Translations under genes and position numbers: made by a program | Notes under the pieces: model-generated | Told to the model about the DNA's origin: nothing | The model's database searches: none | The model's input: only the letters and a program-made list of their open reading frames with translations | Shown here: piece by piece, positions 16,074 to 26,042 of the stretch | Position numbering within the stretch: position 1 is the stretch's first letter | How the letters are laid out: every line of letters starts with the position of its first letter | Assembly: GCA_041191265.1 (NCBI GenBank) | Contig: JBEEPE010000024.1 | Span: 1-29,837 of the forward strand | Length of the DNA stretch: 29,837 nucleotides | Direction: 5' to 3' | DNA from: JBEEPE01 sp041191265 | GTDB lineage: Bacteria > Verrucomicrobiota > Verrucomicrobiia > Chthoniobacterales > Chthoniobacteraceae

Positions 16074-17744
16074 ATGCGTTCTATCCTCGCCCGACCCTTC
16101 GTCCTTGCCGCGGTGGCTGGCTCCGTAAGCCTCGCGGAGTCCCCCTCGCTTCCTCCGCTGGATCTGCAGGGCGTCACCGAGGAACACGTCTGGATTCCAA
16201 TGTCCGACGGAACGCGCCTCTCCGCCTACACGTACCGTCCGGAGTCCGAGAAGCCCCTTCCCGCGGTATTTGAACAGCGATACGCCAGCCTCGTAGGAAG
16301 TGGAACTCGCAAAGCGGCAGCCGACCTTGCAAGAAAAGGATTCGTGGTCGCCATGGTCAACTTCAGGGGGTCACAGAAAAGTGAGGGAACCTACACCGGG
16401 TACCGCAACCTCGGGTGGGGCGGTGGTGAACCCCGGGACGGTTACGACACCTGCGAGTGGCTCGCTCGGCAACCTTGGTGCACCGGAAAAATTGGCTCCT
16501 TCGGAAGTTCCCAAGGCGGCTTTGCCCAAAACTTCCTCGCCGCAGCCAACCCACCCCACCTCGTTTGCCAATACATGGTAGACACTGGCCTCAGCCTTTT
16601 TCACGAAGGTTACCGAATCGGTGGAGTAACCCGCCACGAACGGTTCACTGATTTTGGGCAGAACTGCAGAAATCCCGAGGACAACGCGCGCCTTCTCAAG
16701 GAATGGGACAAGCACCCCGATTTCGATGCCTATTGGCAGGAAGAGGACTGCTCACGCCATTTCCAGCGCATGAACGTCCCCTGCTTCACCATCGGTAGTT
16801 GGTACGACTTCATGGTCCAAGGCAGCATCCAGAGTTTCAACGGGCGACAGACACGCGGAAACATCGGTTCACGCGGACACCAACAGCTGGTTATCGGTCC
16901 TTGGTTGCACGGAAGGCTGAACAAGGGAACAACGGTCAATGAACTGACGTATCCAGACAACGCCGCATGGCCCGAACTCGACCACATGGCGCGCTGGTTC
17001 GACCACCACCTCAAGGGCAAACCCACCGGAGTCACGGACGAACCTCCAATCCGGTACTACGTCATGGGTGCCGTCGGGGAACCGGATTCGCCCGGGAACG
17101 TTTGGAGGACTGCCTCGTCGTGGCCGCCTTCGACTAAGTCAACCCCGCTTTATCTTCAAGCAGACCAGAAACTAAGCTTCGAAAAGCCAAATCAACGCGC
17201 CAGCACAACCCCGCTCCCTTCCGACCCCGCAAAACCCATGGCTATCCCAGGTCGAGGCTTTCCTGGAGCCAAAGACGCCCGACCCTTCGAGTCTCAGTCG
17301 GATGTAAGAACATGGTCGACTGAAGCGCTCGCCGAACCCCTCGAAATCACCGGAACGATTTCGGCATCACTCTGGATCAGCACAGATGTCCCTGATGCAG
17401 ACTTCATCCTCCGCGTCTCAGACGTTTACCCCGATGGACGCAGCATGCTGCTCATGGATTACCCGTTGCGAGCGCGTTACCGGGATGGGTTTGAGAGACA
17501 GATTCTCCTCAAAGCCAACGCACCCACGGAACTCCGTTGGCGCATCGGCGATGTCAGCATCATTTTGAACAAAGGACACCGCCTACGAGTGACGGTCAGT
17601 TGCTCTGGTGCCCCCCTCTACGAACCCAACCCTCAACACGGCGGCGCCCAAGTTCTCGGCTGGATGAAAAACCCACGCCCCACCACCCATCAGATTCTCC
17701 ACGAAGCCCCCCACCCCTCTCACATCGAGATCCCCGTACGCTGA
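16074..17744 (+). CDS. Secreted S15/CocE-NonD family serine hydrolase
   Basis: A 556-residue alpha/beta hydrolase of the Xaa-Pro dipeptidyl-peptidase S15 / CocE-NonD family. Residues 1-22 are a signal peptide (MRSILARPFVLAAVAGSVSLAES), placing it in the periplasm or outside. The nucleophile motif is G144-S-S146-Q-G-G in GSFGSSQGGF; the acid is probably the Asp of GSWYDF, and the base the His of GPWLHGR. The N-terminal MSDGTRLSAYTYRP and the NFRGSQKSEG oxyanion region are typical. The C-terminal half (from about residue 390) is the jelly-roll PepX_C domain. Members cleave proline dipeptides, esters or beta-lactams; the substrate is not determinable. ATG 16074 is supported because the longer frame would begin before the infC terminator. 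It is probably monocistronic. Confidence 0.93.
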   Translation: MRSILARPFVLAAVAGSVSLAESPSLPPLDLQGVTEEHVWIPMSDGTRLSAYTYRPESEKPLPAVFEQRYASLVGSGTRKAAADLARKGFVVAMVNFRGSQKSEGTYTGYRNLGWGGGEPRDGYDTCEWLARQPWCTGKIGSFGSSQGGFAQNFLAAANPPHLVCQYMVDTGLSLFHEGYRIGGVTRHERFTDFGQNCRNPEDNARLLKEWDKHPDFDAYWQEEDCSRHFQRMNVPCFTIGSWYDFMVQGSIQSFNGRQTRGNIGSRGHQQLVIGPWLHGRLNKGTTVNELTYPDNAAWPELDHMARWFDHHLKGKPTGVTDEPPIRYYVMGAVGEPDSPGNVWRTASSWPPSTKSTPLYLQADQKLSFEKPNQRASTTPLPSDPAKPMAIPGRGFPGAKDARPFESQSDVRTWSTEALAEPLEITGTISASLWISTDVPDADFILRVSDVYPDGRSMLLMDYPLRARYRDGFERQILLKANAPTELRWRIGDVSIILNKGHRLRVTVSCSGAPLYEPNPQHGGAQVLGWMKNPRPTTHQILHEAPHPSHIEIPVR

Positions 17745-17750
17745 TCGAGC

Positions 17751-17772
17751 CCCATAGGACCCATAGGACCCA
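17751..17772. repeat. Short tandem repeat CCCATAGGA
   Basis: Two exact copies of CCCATAGGA (17751-17759 and 17760-17768) are followed by a partial third copy CCCA, starting 6 nt after the hydrolase stop codon. It lies between convergent genes. Whether it is a member of a dispersed family cannot be told from one window. Confidence 0.6.
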
Positions 17773-17795
17773 CGGTACACTCGTGGCCACCGCAC

Positions 17796-17824
17796 AAAAA
17801 AAGAGGCTCCCGTTTCTGGGAGCC
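17796..17824 (-). terminator. Rho-independent terminator after rpoC
   Basis: Read on the minus strand, GGCTCCC and GGGAGCC form a perfect 7-bp stem around an AGAAAC loop, followed after TC by seven T residues (17796-17802 on the plus strand are A). It lies about 24 nt past the rpoC stop. On the plus strand there is no T-run after the stem, so it should act for rpoC only. Confidence 0.93.
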
Positions 17825-17832
17825 CCTCATCA

Positions 17833-17849
17833 GACGCTCATTAAGCGTC
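17833..17849 (-). other. Hairpin overlapping the rpoC stop codon
   Basis: GACGCT (17833-17838) and AGCGTC (17844-17849) form a perfect 6-bp stem with a 5-nt loop that includes part of the rpoC stop codon. It precedes the true terminator by 8 nt in the transcript. Confidence 0.45.
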
Positions 17850-20800
17850 AAGCCGTGGCATCTTCAGGCTCGATGTCATCGCCATAAGCCGGACCATTCG
17901 ACCGCACCGAGACATTCCGATAACCCGGGAAACCCGTCCCCGCTGGGATGAGATGCCCCATGATGACGTTTTCCTTGAACCCACGGAGATGATCCGTGCG
18001 CCCAAGCGTCGCAGCCTCGGTCAAAACCCGAGTCGTATCCTGGAATGAAGCCGCAGAAATGAAGGACTCCGTCTCCAGCGAGGCTTTGGTAATCCCAAGC
18101 AATACCGGTTCAGACTTCGCAGGAGCACCCCCTTGCTTCTTGATGCGCTCGTTCTCGTCCTCGAAAGAAAGACGATCCACTTGGTCACCCCAGAGCATCG
18201 TTGTGTCACCAGGTTCCACGATGCGAACCTTTCGAAGCATCTGGCGAATGATGATTTCAATGTGCTTATCCGCAATTTCCACCCCTTGGAGCCGGTACAC
18301 TTCCTGAACCTCGTTCACCAGATGCTCTTGAAGCGCTTCGTCACCAAGAATCTCAAGGATATCCTGCGGAGGCACAGCGCCTTCGGTCAACGGTTGCCCC
18401 TTCTCAACACGATCACCATCGGGAACAATGATATGCTTGCTCAGCGGTACCAAGTGCACCTCACGACGCAACTCAACGCCACGAGCATCTTCTTCCGTCA
18501 CAATCACCTGACGCTTGCCGCGTGTCGTGTCGCCCCACTTCACATTCCCACTAATCCGCGCAATCTCAGCTGATTCTTTCGGACGGCGCGCTTCGAACAA
18601 CTCAGCAACGCGCGGCAAACCACCCGTAATGTCCTTCGTCTTAGCCACTTTACGAGGGGTCTTCGCGAGCAACTGCCCCGCTTGAACCTCGTCACCGTCC
18701 TTAACCGACAAGTGAGCACCCGCAGGGATCGAGTAGGACTCCTCCTCCTTGCCCTGCTTGTTGATAATCGCAATCTTCGGATGCTTCTCACCCTTGTGCT
18801 CAATGACGACCCAGCCCGGCTCCTTCGTAGCCTCATTGACCTGCTTACGAACCGTCACGCCCAACACCATATCCACAAACTTCACCTTCCCAGGATGACG
18901 CGTCAAAATCGGCACAGAGTGCGGATCCCACTCAGCAAACGCCTGACCCTTTTTCACATTCGATCCCGAAGCGAACTTGATGCGCGTTCCAAGGACCATG
19001 CTGTACTCCTCGAGCGCCTTGCCCTCGCGATCGATAATCGAGACCTTGCTCGACTTCGTCACCACGATGAACTCACCCTCAACGGACGCCACGCACTGGC
19101 TTTCGTCAAACGTGATGGTTCCATCATTCTTCGCCTTCAAAATCGGCTGTTTGAACGTCTGAGAAGCAACCCCTCCAATGTGGAAGGTACGCATGGTCAA
19201 CTGAGTGCCCGGCTCGCCAATCGACTGAGCGGCAATAATCCCGACAGCCTCACCCAGCCGCACTAACTTGCCAGTCGCCAAGTTGCGACCATAGCATTTC
19301 GCGCAAATCCCGCGCTTCGATGCACAAGTAAGAACGGAACGAATCCGGATACCCTTATTGTCAGAGTCCCACTCGCCAATCGCCTGAGCTGAAATCTCGT
19401 CAACCAAATCACCCTTTCGGACGATGTAACGCTTTGCTCCAGAAGCCGTTTTATCCTCAACGTCCTGGCAGGTCACACGACCAACGATACGATTCTTCAG
19501 TTCGACCACCTCTTCGTCACCTTCGAAGATGGCCTGCATGATGATGCCCGCATCGGTTCCACAATCCTCCTGAACCACAATCACATCCTGAGCGCAATCC
19601 ACCAACTTGCGGGTCAAATACCCCGAGTCAGCCGTCTTCAACGCAGTATCAGCAAGACCTTTACGAGCGCCATGTGACGAAATGAAGTACTCAAGAACGG
19701 TCAACCCCTCGCGGAAGCTGGACGTAATCGGCTGTTCAATGATCGATCCATCCGGCTTGGCCATCAAACCACGCATACCAGCCAACTGTTTTACCTGCTG
19801 ACGGTTACCACGCGCTCCTGAATCAACCATCAACCACACAGGGTTGATTTCTTTGCGCCCCTCATTGAAGTCGAGGGTTCGGAACATGACGTTCGCGATT
19901 TCCTCACCCGCCTGTGTCCAACTATCCACGACCTTATTATATCGCTCACCATCGGTGATAATCCCGTCGCGGTACTGCTTGCTGTACAACTCCACCTTCT
20001 CGTAAGCCTTCTTCACCTCCGTGTACTTCTCTTTCGGGATAATCATGTCGACGATCCCAATCGAAACGCCGCACTTCATCGCCCAATAGAAGCCCATGTC
20101 CTTCAAACGATCGAGTGTCTCAACCGTCGCCTGATGACCAGCCAGTTGGTAGGTCCGAAGAATGATGTCGGAGATTTGTTTCTTACCGCAACCCTTGTTG
20201 AAGAAACCAACGGCAGACGGCCAAATCTGATTGAAGATGACCCTTCCTGCGGTGGTTTCAATCACGCGAGACGTCGCATCGCCATAGGCGGTCGTTGCAT
20301 TCCCGAGATCAGGATTCTTGAAACGAATACGGTCGTGAATCTTCACCGAGCCCTCTGAAAGCGCAAACTCAACCTCGTGCGCTTCAGAAAAGAGCGGCAT
20401 CCGAGCCCCCTCGGAAATCTCGGCCTTACGAGGCGCCTGCGTCAGATAATAACAACCCACAATAATGTCCTGAGACGGCGTCATCACCGGTTTACCACTC
20501 GAGGGTGAGAAGATGTTGTTCGACGCCAACATCAGCATACGGGCCTCCATCTGGGCCTCTACCGACAACGGCACGTGAACCGCCATCTGGTCACCGTCGA
20601 AGTCGGCGTTGTATGCCGTACACACCAACGGATGAATACGAATCGCCTCGCCCTCAATCAACTGAGGTTCAAACGCCTGAATCGACAAGCGGTGAAGGGT
20701 GGGAGCACGGTTCAGGAGCACCGGATGCCCCTTCGTCACCTCCTCAAGAATGTCCCACACCTCCGGAGTTTGACGGTCAATCATCTTCTTCGCGCTGCGA

Positions 20801-21990
20801 ACCGTGTGCACATATCCGCGCTCTTTCAAAATCCGAATGATGAACGGCTCAAACAACACCAAGGCCATCTTCTTCGGCAGACCGCACTGATGGAGTTTGA
20901 GTTCTGGACCAATAACAATCACCGAACGTCCAGAGTAATCGACGCGCTTTCCTAGGAGGTTCTGACGGAACCGTCCCCCCTTGCCCTTGAGCATATCGGA
21001 GAGCGATTTGAGCGGACGATTGCCCGCACCCGTTACAGCGCGACCGTGACGACCGTTGTCGAACAATGCATCAACCGCTTCCTGAAGCATGCGCTTCTCG
21101 TTGCGAATGATTACGTCAGGGGTCTTCAACGACTTGAGGTTACGCAGACGGTTGTTTCGGTTAATGACGCGCCGATACAGGTCATTGAGATCCGACGTGG
21201 CGAAACGACCACCTTCGAGGGGAACCAACGGCCGCAGGTCAGGAGGAATGACAGGCAACTGGGTCAATACCATCCACTCGGGCTTCGTTCCAGAGTTCTT
21301 GAACCCCTGAACAAGCTTCAACTGCTTCGCAAACTTTTTGCGATTCTGCTTGGACTTGGTGTTCGCAATCGCGTCGTTCAACTCCTTCTCCATCTCAGAG
21401 AGGTTGATTCGCTCGAGCGCCTCGCGGATTGCCTCGGCACCCATCCCAGCCTTGAATCCATCGTAACCAAACTCCGTCAAAGCCGTTTGGTATTCCGCCT
21501 CGGTCAGCAACTGGTGCTTACTGAGGTTCGTGGACTTCGGATCTACAACGAGATAATCTTCGTAATAAATCACGCGTTCCAACTCGCGACCCGTCAAATC
21601 AAGCATCAACCCGATCCGAGACGGCATGCACTTGTAGAACCAAATGTGCGTGACAGGGACTGCCAACTCGATATGCCCCATGCGCTCCCGCCGGACCCGC
21701 GCCAAAGTCACCTCTACACCACAACGGTCGCAGAATACGCCCTTGTGTTTAATGCGCTTGTACTTCCCGCATGAGCACTCCCAATCGCGGGTTGGTCCGA
21801 AGATTTTCTCGCAGAACAGACCGCCTTTTTCAGGCTTAAACGTGCGGTAGTTAATCGTCTCGGGGTTCTTCACCTCTCCCTTACTCCAACTCTTAATCGA
21901 CTCTGGGTCCGCCACAGTAATCCGAACGCGGTCAAACGCGCTCAAACGATCATCACCAATGACGTCACGGAAGGTAGGACTTTCGCTCAT
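17848..21990 (-). CDS. rpoC: DNA-directed RNA polymerase subunit beta-prime
   Basis: A full-length RpoC of 1380 residues. The N-terminal zinc ribbon is present (CSCGKYKRIKHKGVFCDRCG), as are the catalytic magnesium motif NADFDGDQMAVH, the HRAPTLHRLSIQAFEP region before it, and the second zinc site (CGTDAG, then CASKRGICAKCYG). The trigger-loop region follows at AQSIGEPGTQLTMRTFHIGG. It forms the polymerase active site with RpoB. It starts 81 nt after rpoB at ATG 21990 without a clear Shine-Dalgarno and ends at an intrinsic terminator. No anomalies in the conserved motifs were seen. Confidence 0.99.
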   Translation of the reverse strand: MSESPTFRDVIGDDRLSAFDRVRITVADPESIKSWSKGEVKNPETINYRTFKPEKGGLFCEKIFGPTRDWECSCGKYKRIKHKGVFCDRCGVEVTLARVRRERMGHIELAVPVTHIWFYKCMPSRIGLMLDLTGRELERVIYYEDYLVVDPKSTNLSKHQLLTEAEYQTALTEFGYDGFKAGMGAEAIREALERINLSEMEKELNDAIANTKSKQNRKKFAKQLKLVQGFKNSGTKPEWMVLTQLPVIPPDLRPLVPLEGGRFATSDLNDLYRRVINRNNRLRNLKSLKTPDVIIRNEKRMLQEAVDALFDNGRHGRAVTGAGNRPLKSLSDMLKGKGGRFRQNLLGKRVDYSGRSVIVIGPELKLHQCGLPKKMALVLFEPFIIRILKERGYVHTVRSAKKMIDRQTPEVWDILEEVTKGHPVLLNRAPTLHRLSIQAFEPQLIEGEAIRIHPLVCTAYNADFDGDQMAVHVPLSVEAQMEARMLMLASNNIFSPSSGKPVMTPSQDIIVGCYYLTQAPRKAEISEGARMPLFSEAHEVEFALSEGSVKIHDRIRFKNPDLGNATTAYGDATSRVIETTAGRVIFNQIWPSAVGFFNKGCGKKQISDIILRTYQLAGHQATVETLDRLKDMGFYWAMKCGVSIGIVDMIIPKEKYTEVKKAYEKVELYSKQYRDGIITDGERYNKVVDSWTQAGEEIANVMFRTLDFNEGRKEINPVWLMVDSGARGNRQQVKQLAGMRGLMAKPDGSIIEQPITSSFREGLTVLEYFISSHGARKGLADTALKTADSGYLTRKLVDCAQDVIVVQEDCGTDAGIIMQAIFEGDEEVVELKNRIVGRVTCQDVEDKTASGAKRYIVRKGDLVDEISAQAIGEWDSDNKGIRIRSVLTCASKRGICAKCYGRNLATGKLVRLGEAVGIIAAQSIGEPGTQLTMRTFHIGGVASQTFKQPILKAKNDGTITFDESQCVASVEGEFIVVTKSSKVSIIDREGKALEEYSMVLGTRIKFASGSNVKKGQAFAEWDPHSVPILTRHPGKVKFVDMVLGVTVRKQVNEATKEPGWVVIEHKGEKHPKIAIINKQGKEEESYSIPAGAHLSVKDGDEVQAGQLLAKTPRKVAKTKDITGGLPRVAELFEARRPKESAEIARISGNVKWGDTTRGKRQVIVTEEDARGVELRREVHLVPLSKHIIVPDGDRVEKGQPLTEGAVPPQDILEILGDEALQEHLVNEVQEVYRLQGVEIADKHIEIIIRQMLRKVRIVEPGDTTMLWGDQVDRLSFEDENERIKKQGGAPAKSEPVLLGITKASLETESFISAASFQDTTRVLTEAATLGRTDHLRGFKENVIMGHLIPAGTGFPGYRNVSVRSNGPAYGDDIEPEDATA

Positions 21991-22016
21991 ATGAAACTTA
22001 AATGGATTTTGTTGCA

Positions 22017-22041
22017 GGGGGCGCTGTCCTCAGCCACCCCC
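22017..22041 (-). other. Hairpin in the rpoB-rpoC spacer
   Basis: GGGGG-C-GCTG pairs with CAGC-CA-CCCCC around a 4-nt loop, giving nine GC-rich base pairs with a small internal loop inside the 81-nt rpoB-rpoC spacer. It has no T-run and is not expected to terminate. Confidence 0.5.
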
Positions 22042-22071
22042 AAGTTTTGGATTCTTTAGGAAACAGTCCGG

Positions 22072-25000
22072 TTAGCGTAGCCCGTTTGCAGGACCACTGG
22101 CCTTCACGTCTAGACCAAGAGACTGCATCTCTTTAATCAACACGTTGAATGACTCTGGCGTCCCAGCCTCCAGCGAGTTATCACCCTTCACGATGGACTC
22201 GTAGATTTTCGTTCTGCCCTGGACATCGTCCGACTTCACCGTCAATAACTCCTGCAGGGTGTACGCCGCGCCGTAAGCCTCCAACGCCCACACCTCCATC
22301 TCCCCGAAGCGCTGTCCACCGTACTGAGCCTTCCCTCCAAGCGGTTGCTGGGTCACCAAAGAGTACGGGCCGACCGCTCGCGCGTGAATCTTATCAGCCA
22401 CCAAGTGACCGAGCTTCATCATGTAGATGTAGCCCACCACCACCTGCTGGTCGAAAGCATCGCCGGTGCGACCGTCGTAAACCGTCGCCTTCCCATTCTC
22501 ATTCACCCACTTGAAGCCCTCCACCTGTCTCGCCTGCTTCAAGAACTCGAGTACTTGAGCCTCCTTGATCCCGTCAAACACCGGAGTCGCCACCTTGAAT
22601 CCAAGAGCCTTAGCAGCCACCCCTAAGTGTGTCTCAAGAACCTGCCCAACGTTCATTCGCGAAGGCACCCCGAGAGGGTTCAACACAATGTCAACGGGCG
22701 TCCCGTCCGACAAAAACGGCATGTCTTCTTCAGGAACAATCCGAGCAACAACCCCCTTGTTTCCATGACGACCCGCCATCTTATCCCCCACCGAAAGTTT
22801 CCTCTTCGAGGCCACATAAACGGTCACCTGCTTGATGATGCCAGGGTCAATATCATCGCCGCCTTCAAGACGCTCCATCGAGTTGTCATGCTCCTGTTCC
22901 AACTCTTGGAAACGATGCTCGAACGAACCGATGATCTCGCGAATCTTGTTGCGGATGGGCGACGGATCCACTTCGACATGCTCATGCACCTGCGAGAGCT
23001 TTCTCAACAGCGTCTTCGTGATTTTACGGTTGGCTGGGATGATAATCTCCCCAGTCTGAGCGTTCACAACGTCCAGCGGAATCTTCTCGTTTAGGAGTGT
23101 ATTAGCGAGAGCCTCAGTAAGCTGCTCGTGCAAATCATTCTTCCGACGCTGATAGTCCTCCTCCGCTTGCTTCTGCTGGCGTTTACTTTCAGCCGAAGTG
23201 ATTTTTGTCTTCTGAACTTCCTTGTTGCGACCGGAAACCTTCACGTCCATCACAATGCCGTAGGTTCCCGAAGGAACCGTCAGCGAGGTGTCTTTCACAT
23301 CAGCAGCCTTTTCGCCAAAGATAGCGCGAAGAAGTCGCTCTTCCGGAGCGAGCTCAGTCTCACTCTTGGGCGTGATTTTCCCAACGAGAATGTCACCAGG
23401 CTTCACCTCGGCTCCAATCCGAATCACGCCATCCGGTCCCAAGTTCCGCAAGGCCTCTTCTGAAACATTCGGAATATCACGAGTGATTTCCTCTGGCCCG
23501 AGCTTCGTGTCACGCGCCCCAATCTCGAACTCATCGATGTGAATAGAGGTGTAGATATCCTCCTTCACCACTCGCTTCGAAATCGCAATCGCATCCTCGA
23601 AGTTATACCCGTTCCAAGGCATGAACGCGACCAGCACATTACGCCCCAAAGCCAACTCGCCCGCTTCGCAGTTCGGTCCATCCGCAATCGCCTGCCCCTT
23701 TTTCACCTTGTCGCCCCGCTTCACCGTGGGACGCTGGTTGATGCAGGTGCTCGCGTTCGATCGCATGAACTTCCGGAGCTCATAAACATAGATGCCCTCT
23801 TCCGGAGAATGTTTGAGCTTCTTCTTCGCCTCTGGCATTTCGCCGTCCTTGGTCACTACAATCTGGTTCGCCGTCACCGACGCCACTTTTCCGTCCCCCT
23901 CCGAGACAACCACCGCGCGGGAATCGCGGGCGACTTTCGCCTCCATCCCCGTCCCCACAAAGGGCGACTCAGAAATCAGCAAAGGCACACCCTGCCGCTG
24001 CATGTTCGAACCCATCAGCGCGCGGTTCGCATCATCATGCTCCAAGAACGGAATCAAAGACGCCGCCACCGAAACTAACTGCTTCGGCGAGATATCCATG
24101 TAGTCGACCTCGACCGGCTCTTTTTCCAAAAAGTCCCCACGCAGACGAACCGAAACCTTGTTGTTCAAAAACTTACCCGTCGAATCGTCCACGGGTGAGT
24201 TAGCCTGTGCAATGATGTAGTTCTCCTCACGATCACCGGTCAGATAATCAATCTTTGACGTAACCCGACCTTTCTCCACCTTCCGATACGGAGTTTCAAT
24301 AAAACCGAAGTCGTTGATTCGGGCATACGTCGACATCGAAGAAATAAGACCAATGTTTGGCCCTTCCGGCGTCTCAATCGGGCAAATCCGACCGTAATGC
24401 GAAGGATGCACGTCACGAACCTCAAATCCAGCGCGGTCACGACTCAAGCCCCCTGGCCCCAGAGCCGATAGACGACGCTTGTGCGTCAACTCGGCCAACG
24501 GGTTCGTCTGGTCCATGAACTGACTCAATGCATGACGCTGGAAGAAGTCACGTATGGTAGCGGATAAAGCCTTCGGGTTAATGAGCTTTTGCGGCGACAT
24601 TCCCTCGAGGTTCTCAAAGAGAACCATCTTTTCGCGAACCGTCTTTTTCGTTCGGTCCAAACCAACTCGACATTGATTGTAAAGCAACTCACCGACGGTA
24701 CGAACACGACGTGAACCGAGATGGTCAATATCATCGAGGGTCCCCTTGCCCTTCCGCAGGCCAATCAAATACTGAATCGCCGCAACAAAGTCCTCTTTTT
24801 CAAGAACCCGCCTCTCAAGATCAGTTTCCAAGCCAAGCTTGACGTTCAGTTTGTGACGCCCCACCCGACCCAGATCGTACTTTTCGGCATCGAAGAACAT
24901 CCGCTTCAATAAGTTCCGAGCGTTCTGCACCGTCGGTGGGTCACCAGGACGAAGTCGCTTATAGATTTCTTTCAACGCCTCCTCTTCCGTTTTCGCGTCG

Positions 25001-25869
25001 TCTTTGCGAAGCGCACGGATAATCGAGCTGTCCTCCGCAGTGTTAATCACCGCAATCCCTTCAACTCCCAGCTTTTTCAACTGGCGCAAGCGCTCAATTT
25101 CAAGTGGTTCAAAGGCTTTAATCAGCAGAGCCTCTCCATCTTTAACATCCTGAACCGCAACAAACTTTGTCAACTCGGCAGGAGGGATATTGTCGACGTC
25201 CTTCAGCTTCAAACGCTGGATAACGTAGAATAACTTGAGAATCTCGTCATCGGATGAATACCCGAGCGCACGCAAGAGGGTCGTCGCCAAAAACTTGCGC
25301 CGCCGCTTCCGACGATCCATGTAGACATACAGAAGGTCATTCGTGTCAAACTGCAACTCAAGCCAACTCCCACGATCCGGTATAATACGGAAAGAGTACA
25401 ACTGCTTCCCGTTCGGGTGAGTTGAACTTTCGAAAGCAATCCCCGGCGACCGGTGAATCTGGGACACAACAACGCGCTCAGCCCCGTTGATGATGAAGGT
25501 CCCCTCGGGAGTCATCAAGGGGACTTCACCCATGTAGACCTCCTCCCGCTTCGTTCCGCGGTCGTCCTTCAGAGCAAACTCAACGTAGAGTGGAGCACTG
25601 TAGGTTTGTCCTTCCCGCATGGATTCCCGAATCGTCATCGGGGCCTCTTTGAGGGTGTATGAAAGGAAGTCTAAGGTGTACTTCCCGTCAAAACTGCTGA
25701 TTGGAAAAACTTTTTTAAAGACTGCCTGAAGTTGATGTCCTTCATGCTCCCGTTTCGACAGCGGAACTTCCGACTGAAGAAACTGGTTGTAGGAATCGAC
25801 CTGTATTTCGATGAGGTTCGGGGGCTCGATGCCTTCTTTGATTTTTCCGAAGTTGATGCGCTCAGACAT
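22072..25869 (-). CDS. rpoB: DNA-directed RNA polymerase subunit beta
   Basis: A full-length RpoB of 1265 residues. Recognised parts include the N-terminus MSERINFGKIKEGIEPPNLI, the rifampicin pocket LSQFMDQTNPLAELTHKRRL, the block EVRDVHPSHYGRICPIETPE, the GDKMAGRHGNKG loop, and the C-terminal LNPLGVPSRMNVGQ and QPLGGKAQYGGQRFGEMEVW. In the rifampicin pocket the residues equivalent to E. coli Q513, D516, H526 and S531 are the sensitive forms; N518 is Thr. ATG 25869 is preferred to an upstream in-frame TTG at 25878. It is preceded by a 183-nt spacer rich in hairpins and lacks a clear Shine-Dalgarno. Confidence 0.99.
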   Translation of the reverse strand: MSERINFGKIKEGIEPPNLIEIQVDSYNQFLQSEVPLSKREHEGHQLQAVFKKVFPISSFDGKYTLDFLSYTLKEAPMTIRESMREGQTYSAPLYVEFALKDDRGTKREEVYMGEVPLMTPEGTFIINGAERVVVSQIHRSPGIAFESSTHPNGKQLYSFRIIPDRGSWLELQFDTNDLLYVYMDRRKRRRKFLATTLLRALGYSSDDEILKLFYVIQRLKLKDVDNIPPAELTKFVAVQDVKDGEALLIKAFEPLEIERLRQLKKLGVEGIAVINTAEDSSIIRALRKDDAKTEEEALKEIYKRLRPGDPPTVQNARNLLKRMFFDAEKYDLGRVGRHKLNVKLGLETDLERRVLEKEDFVAAIQYLIGLRKGKGTLDDIDHLGSRRVRTVGELLYNQCRVGLDRTKKTVREKMVLFENLEGMSPQKLINPKALSATIRDFFQRHALSQFMDQTNPLAELTHKRRLSALGPGGLSRDRAGFEVRDVHPSHYGRICPIETPEGPNIGLISSMSTYARINDFGFIETPYRKVEKGRVTSKIDYLTGDREENYIIAQANSPVDDSTGKFLNNKVSVRLRGDFLEKEPVEVDYMDISPKQLVSVAASLIPFLEHDDANRALMGSNMQRQGVPLLISESPFVGTGMEAKVARDSRAVVVSEGDGKVASVTANQIVVTKDGEMPEAKKKLKHSPEEGIYVYELRKFMRSNASTCINQRPTVKRGDKVKKGQAIADGPNCEAGELALGRNVLVAFMPWNGYNFEDAIAISKRVVKEDIYTSIHIDEFEIGARDTKLGPEEITRDIPNVSEEALRNLGPDGVIRIGAEVKPGDILVGKITPKSETELAPEERLLRAIFGEKAADVKDTSLTVPSGTYGIVMDVKVSGRNKEVQKTKITSAESKRQQKQAEEDYQRRKNDLHEQLTEALANTLLNEKIPLDVVNAQTGEIIIPANRKITKTLLRKLSQVHEHVEVDPSPIRNKIREIIGSFEHRFQELEQEHDNSMERLEGGDDIDPGIIKQVTVYVASKRKLSVGDKMAGRHGNKGVVARIVPEEDMPFLSDGTPVDIVLNPLGVPSRMNVGQVLETHLGVAAKALGFKVATPVFDGIKEAQVLEFLKQARQVEGFKWVNENGKATVYDGRTGDAFDQQVVVGYIYMMKLGHLVADKIHARAVGPYSLVTQQPLGGKAQYGGQRFGEMEVWALEAYGAAYTLQELLTVKSDDVQGRTKIYESIVKGDNSLEAGTPESFNVLIKEMQSLGLDVKASGPANGLR

Positions 25870-25896
25870 GAGTGACAAGGGTATGGCTACAATTCA

Positions 25897-25926
25897 CCCG
25901 AGTTTCTCTTCATCGAGAAACTCGGG
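25897..25926 (-). other. Perfect 12-bp hairpin upstream of rpoB
   Basis: CCCGAGTTTCTC (25897-25908) and GAGAAACTCGGG (25915-25926) are exact inverted repeats around a 6-nt loop. The structure ends 27 nt before the rpoB start in the transcript. There is no T-run, so it is likely an RNA processing or regulatory element, not a terminator. Confidence 0.8.
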
Positions 25927-25927
25927 A

Positions 25928-25976
25928 TGCGGATGAATCCGCAGAACTGGGGGCTAACTATCTCCCCCAGTTCTGC
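25928..25976 (-). other. 13-bp hairpin with overlapping competitor in the rplL-rpoB spacer
   Basis: GCAGAACTGGGGG (25941-25953) and CCCCCAGTTCTGC (25964-25976) are exact inverted repeats around a 10-nt loop. A second stem, TGCGGA (25928-25933) with TCCGCA (25938-25943), shares three bases with the first, so the two cannot form fully at once. Confidence 0.8.
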
Positions 25977-26007
25977 AAGCTCAACCAGCTTTTTGTTAGA
26001 ATTGCGT

Positions 26008-26042
26008 AGCCCGTGGCGCCGCATGAGGCAGCACCACGGGTT
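26008..26042 (-). other. Hairpin just after rplL
   Basis: CCCGTGG (26010-26016) pairs with CCACGGG (26034-26040), extendable by a wobble and an A-T pair, around a 17-nt loop. It lies about 11 nt after the rplL stop in the transcript and has no U-run, so it may protect the rplL 3' end. Confidence 0.6.

Noticed and set aside
17796..17824. Bidirectional terminator for rpoC and the S15 hydrolase
   Set aside because: There is no T-run on the plus strand after the stem, so it should work for rpoC only.
24440..24560. Rifampicin-resistance variant in rpoB
   Set aside because: The key positions equivalent to E. coli Q513, D516, H526 and S531 hold the sensitive residues; the Thr at 518 is not sufficient evidence.
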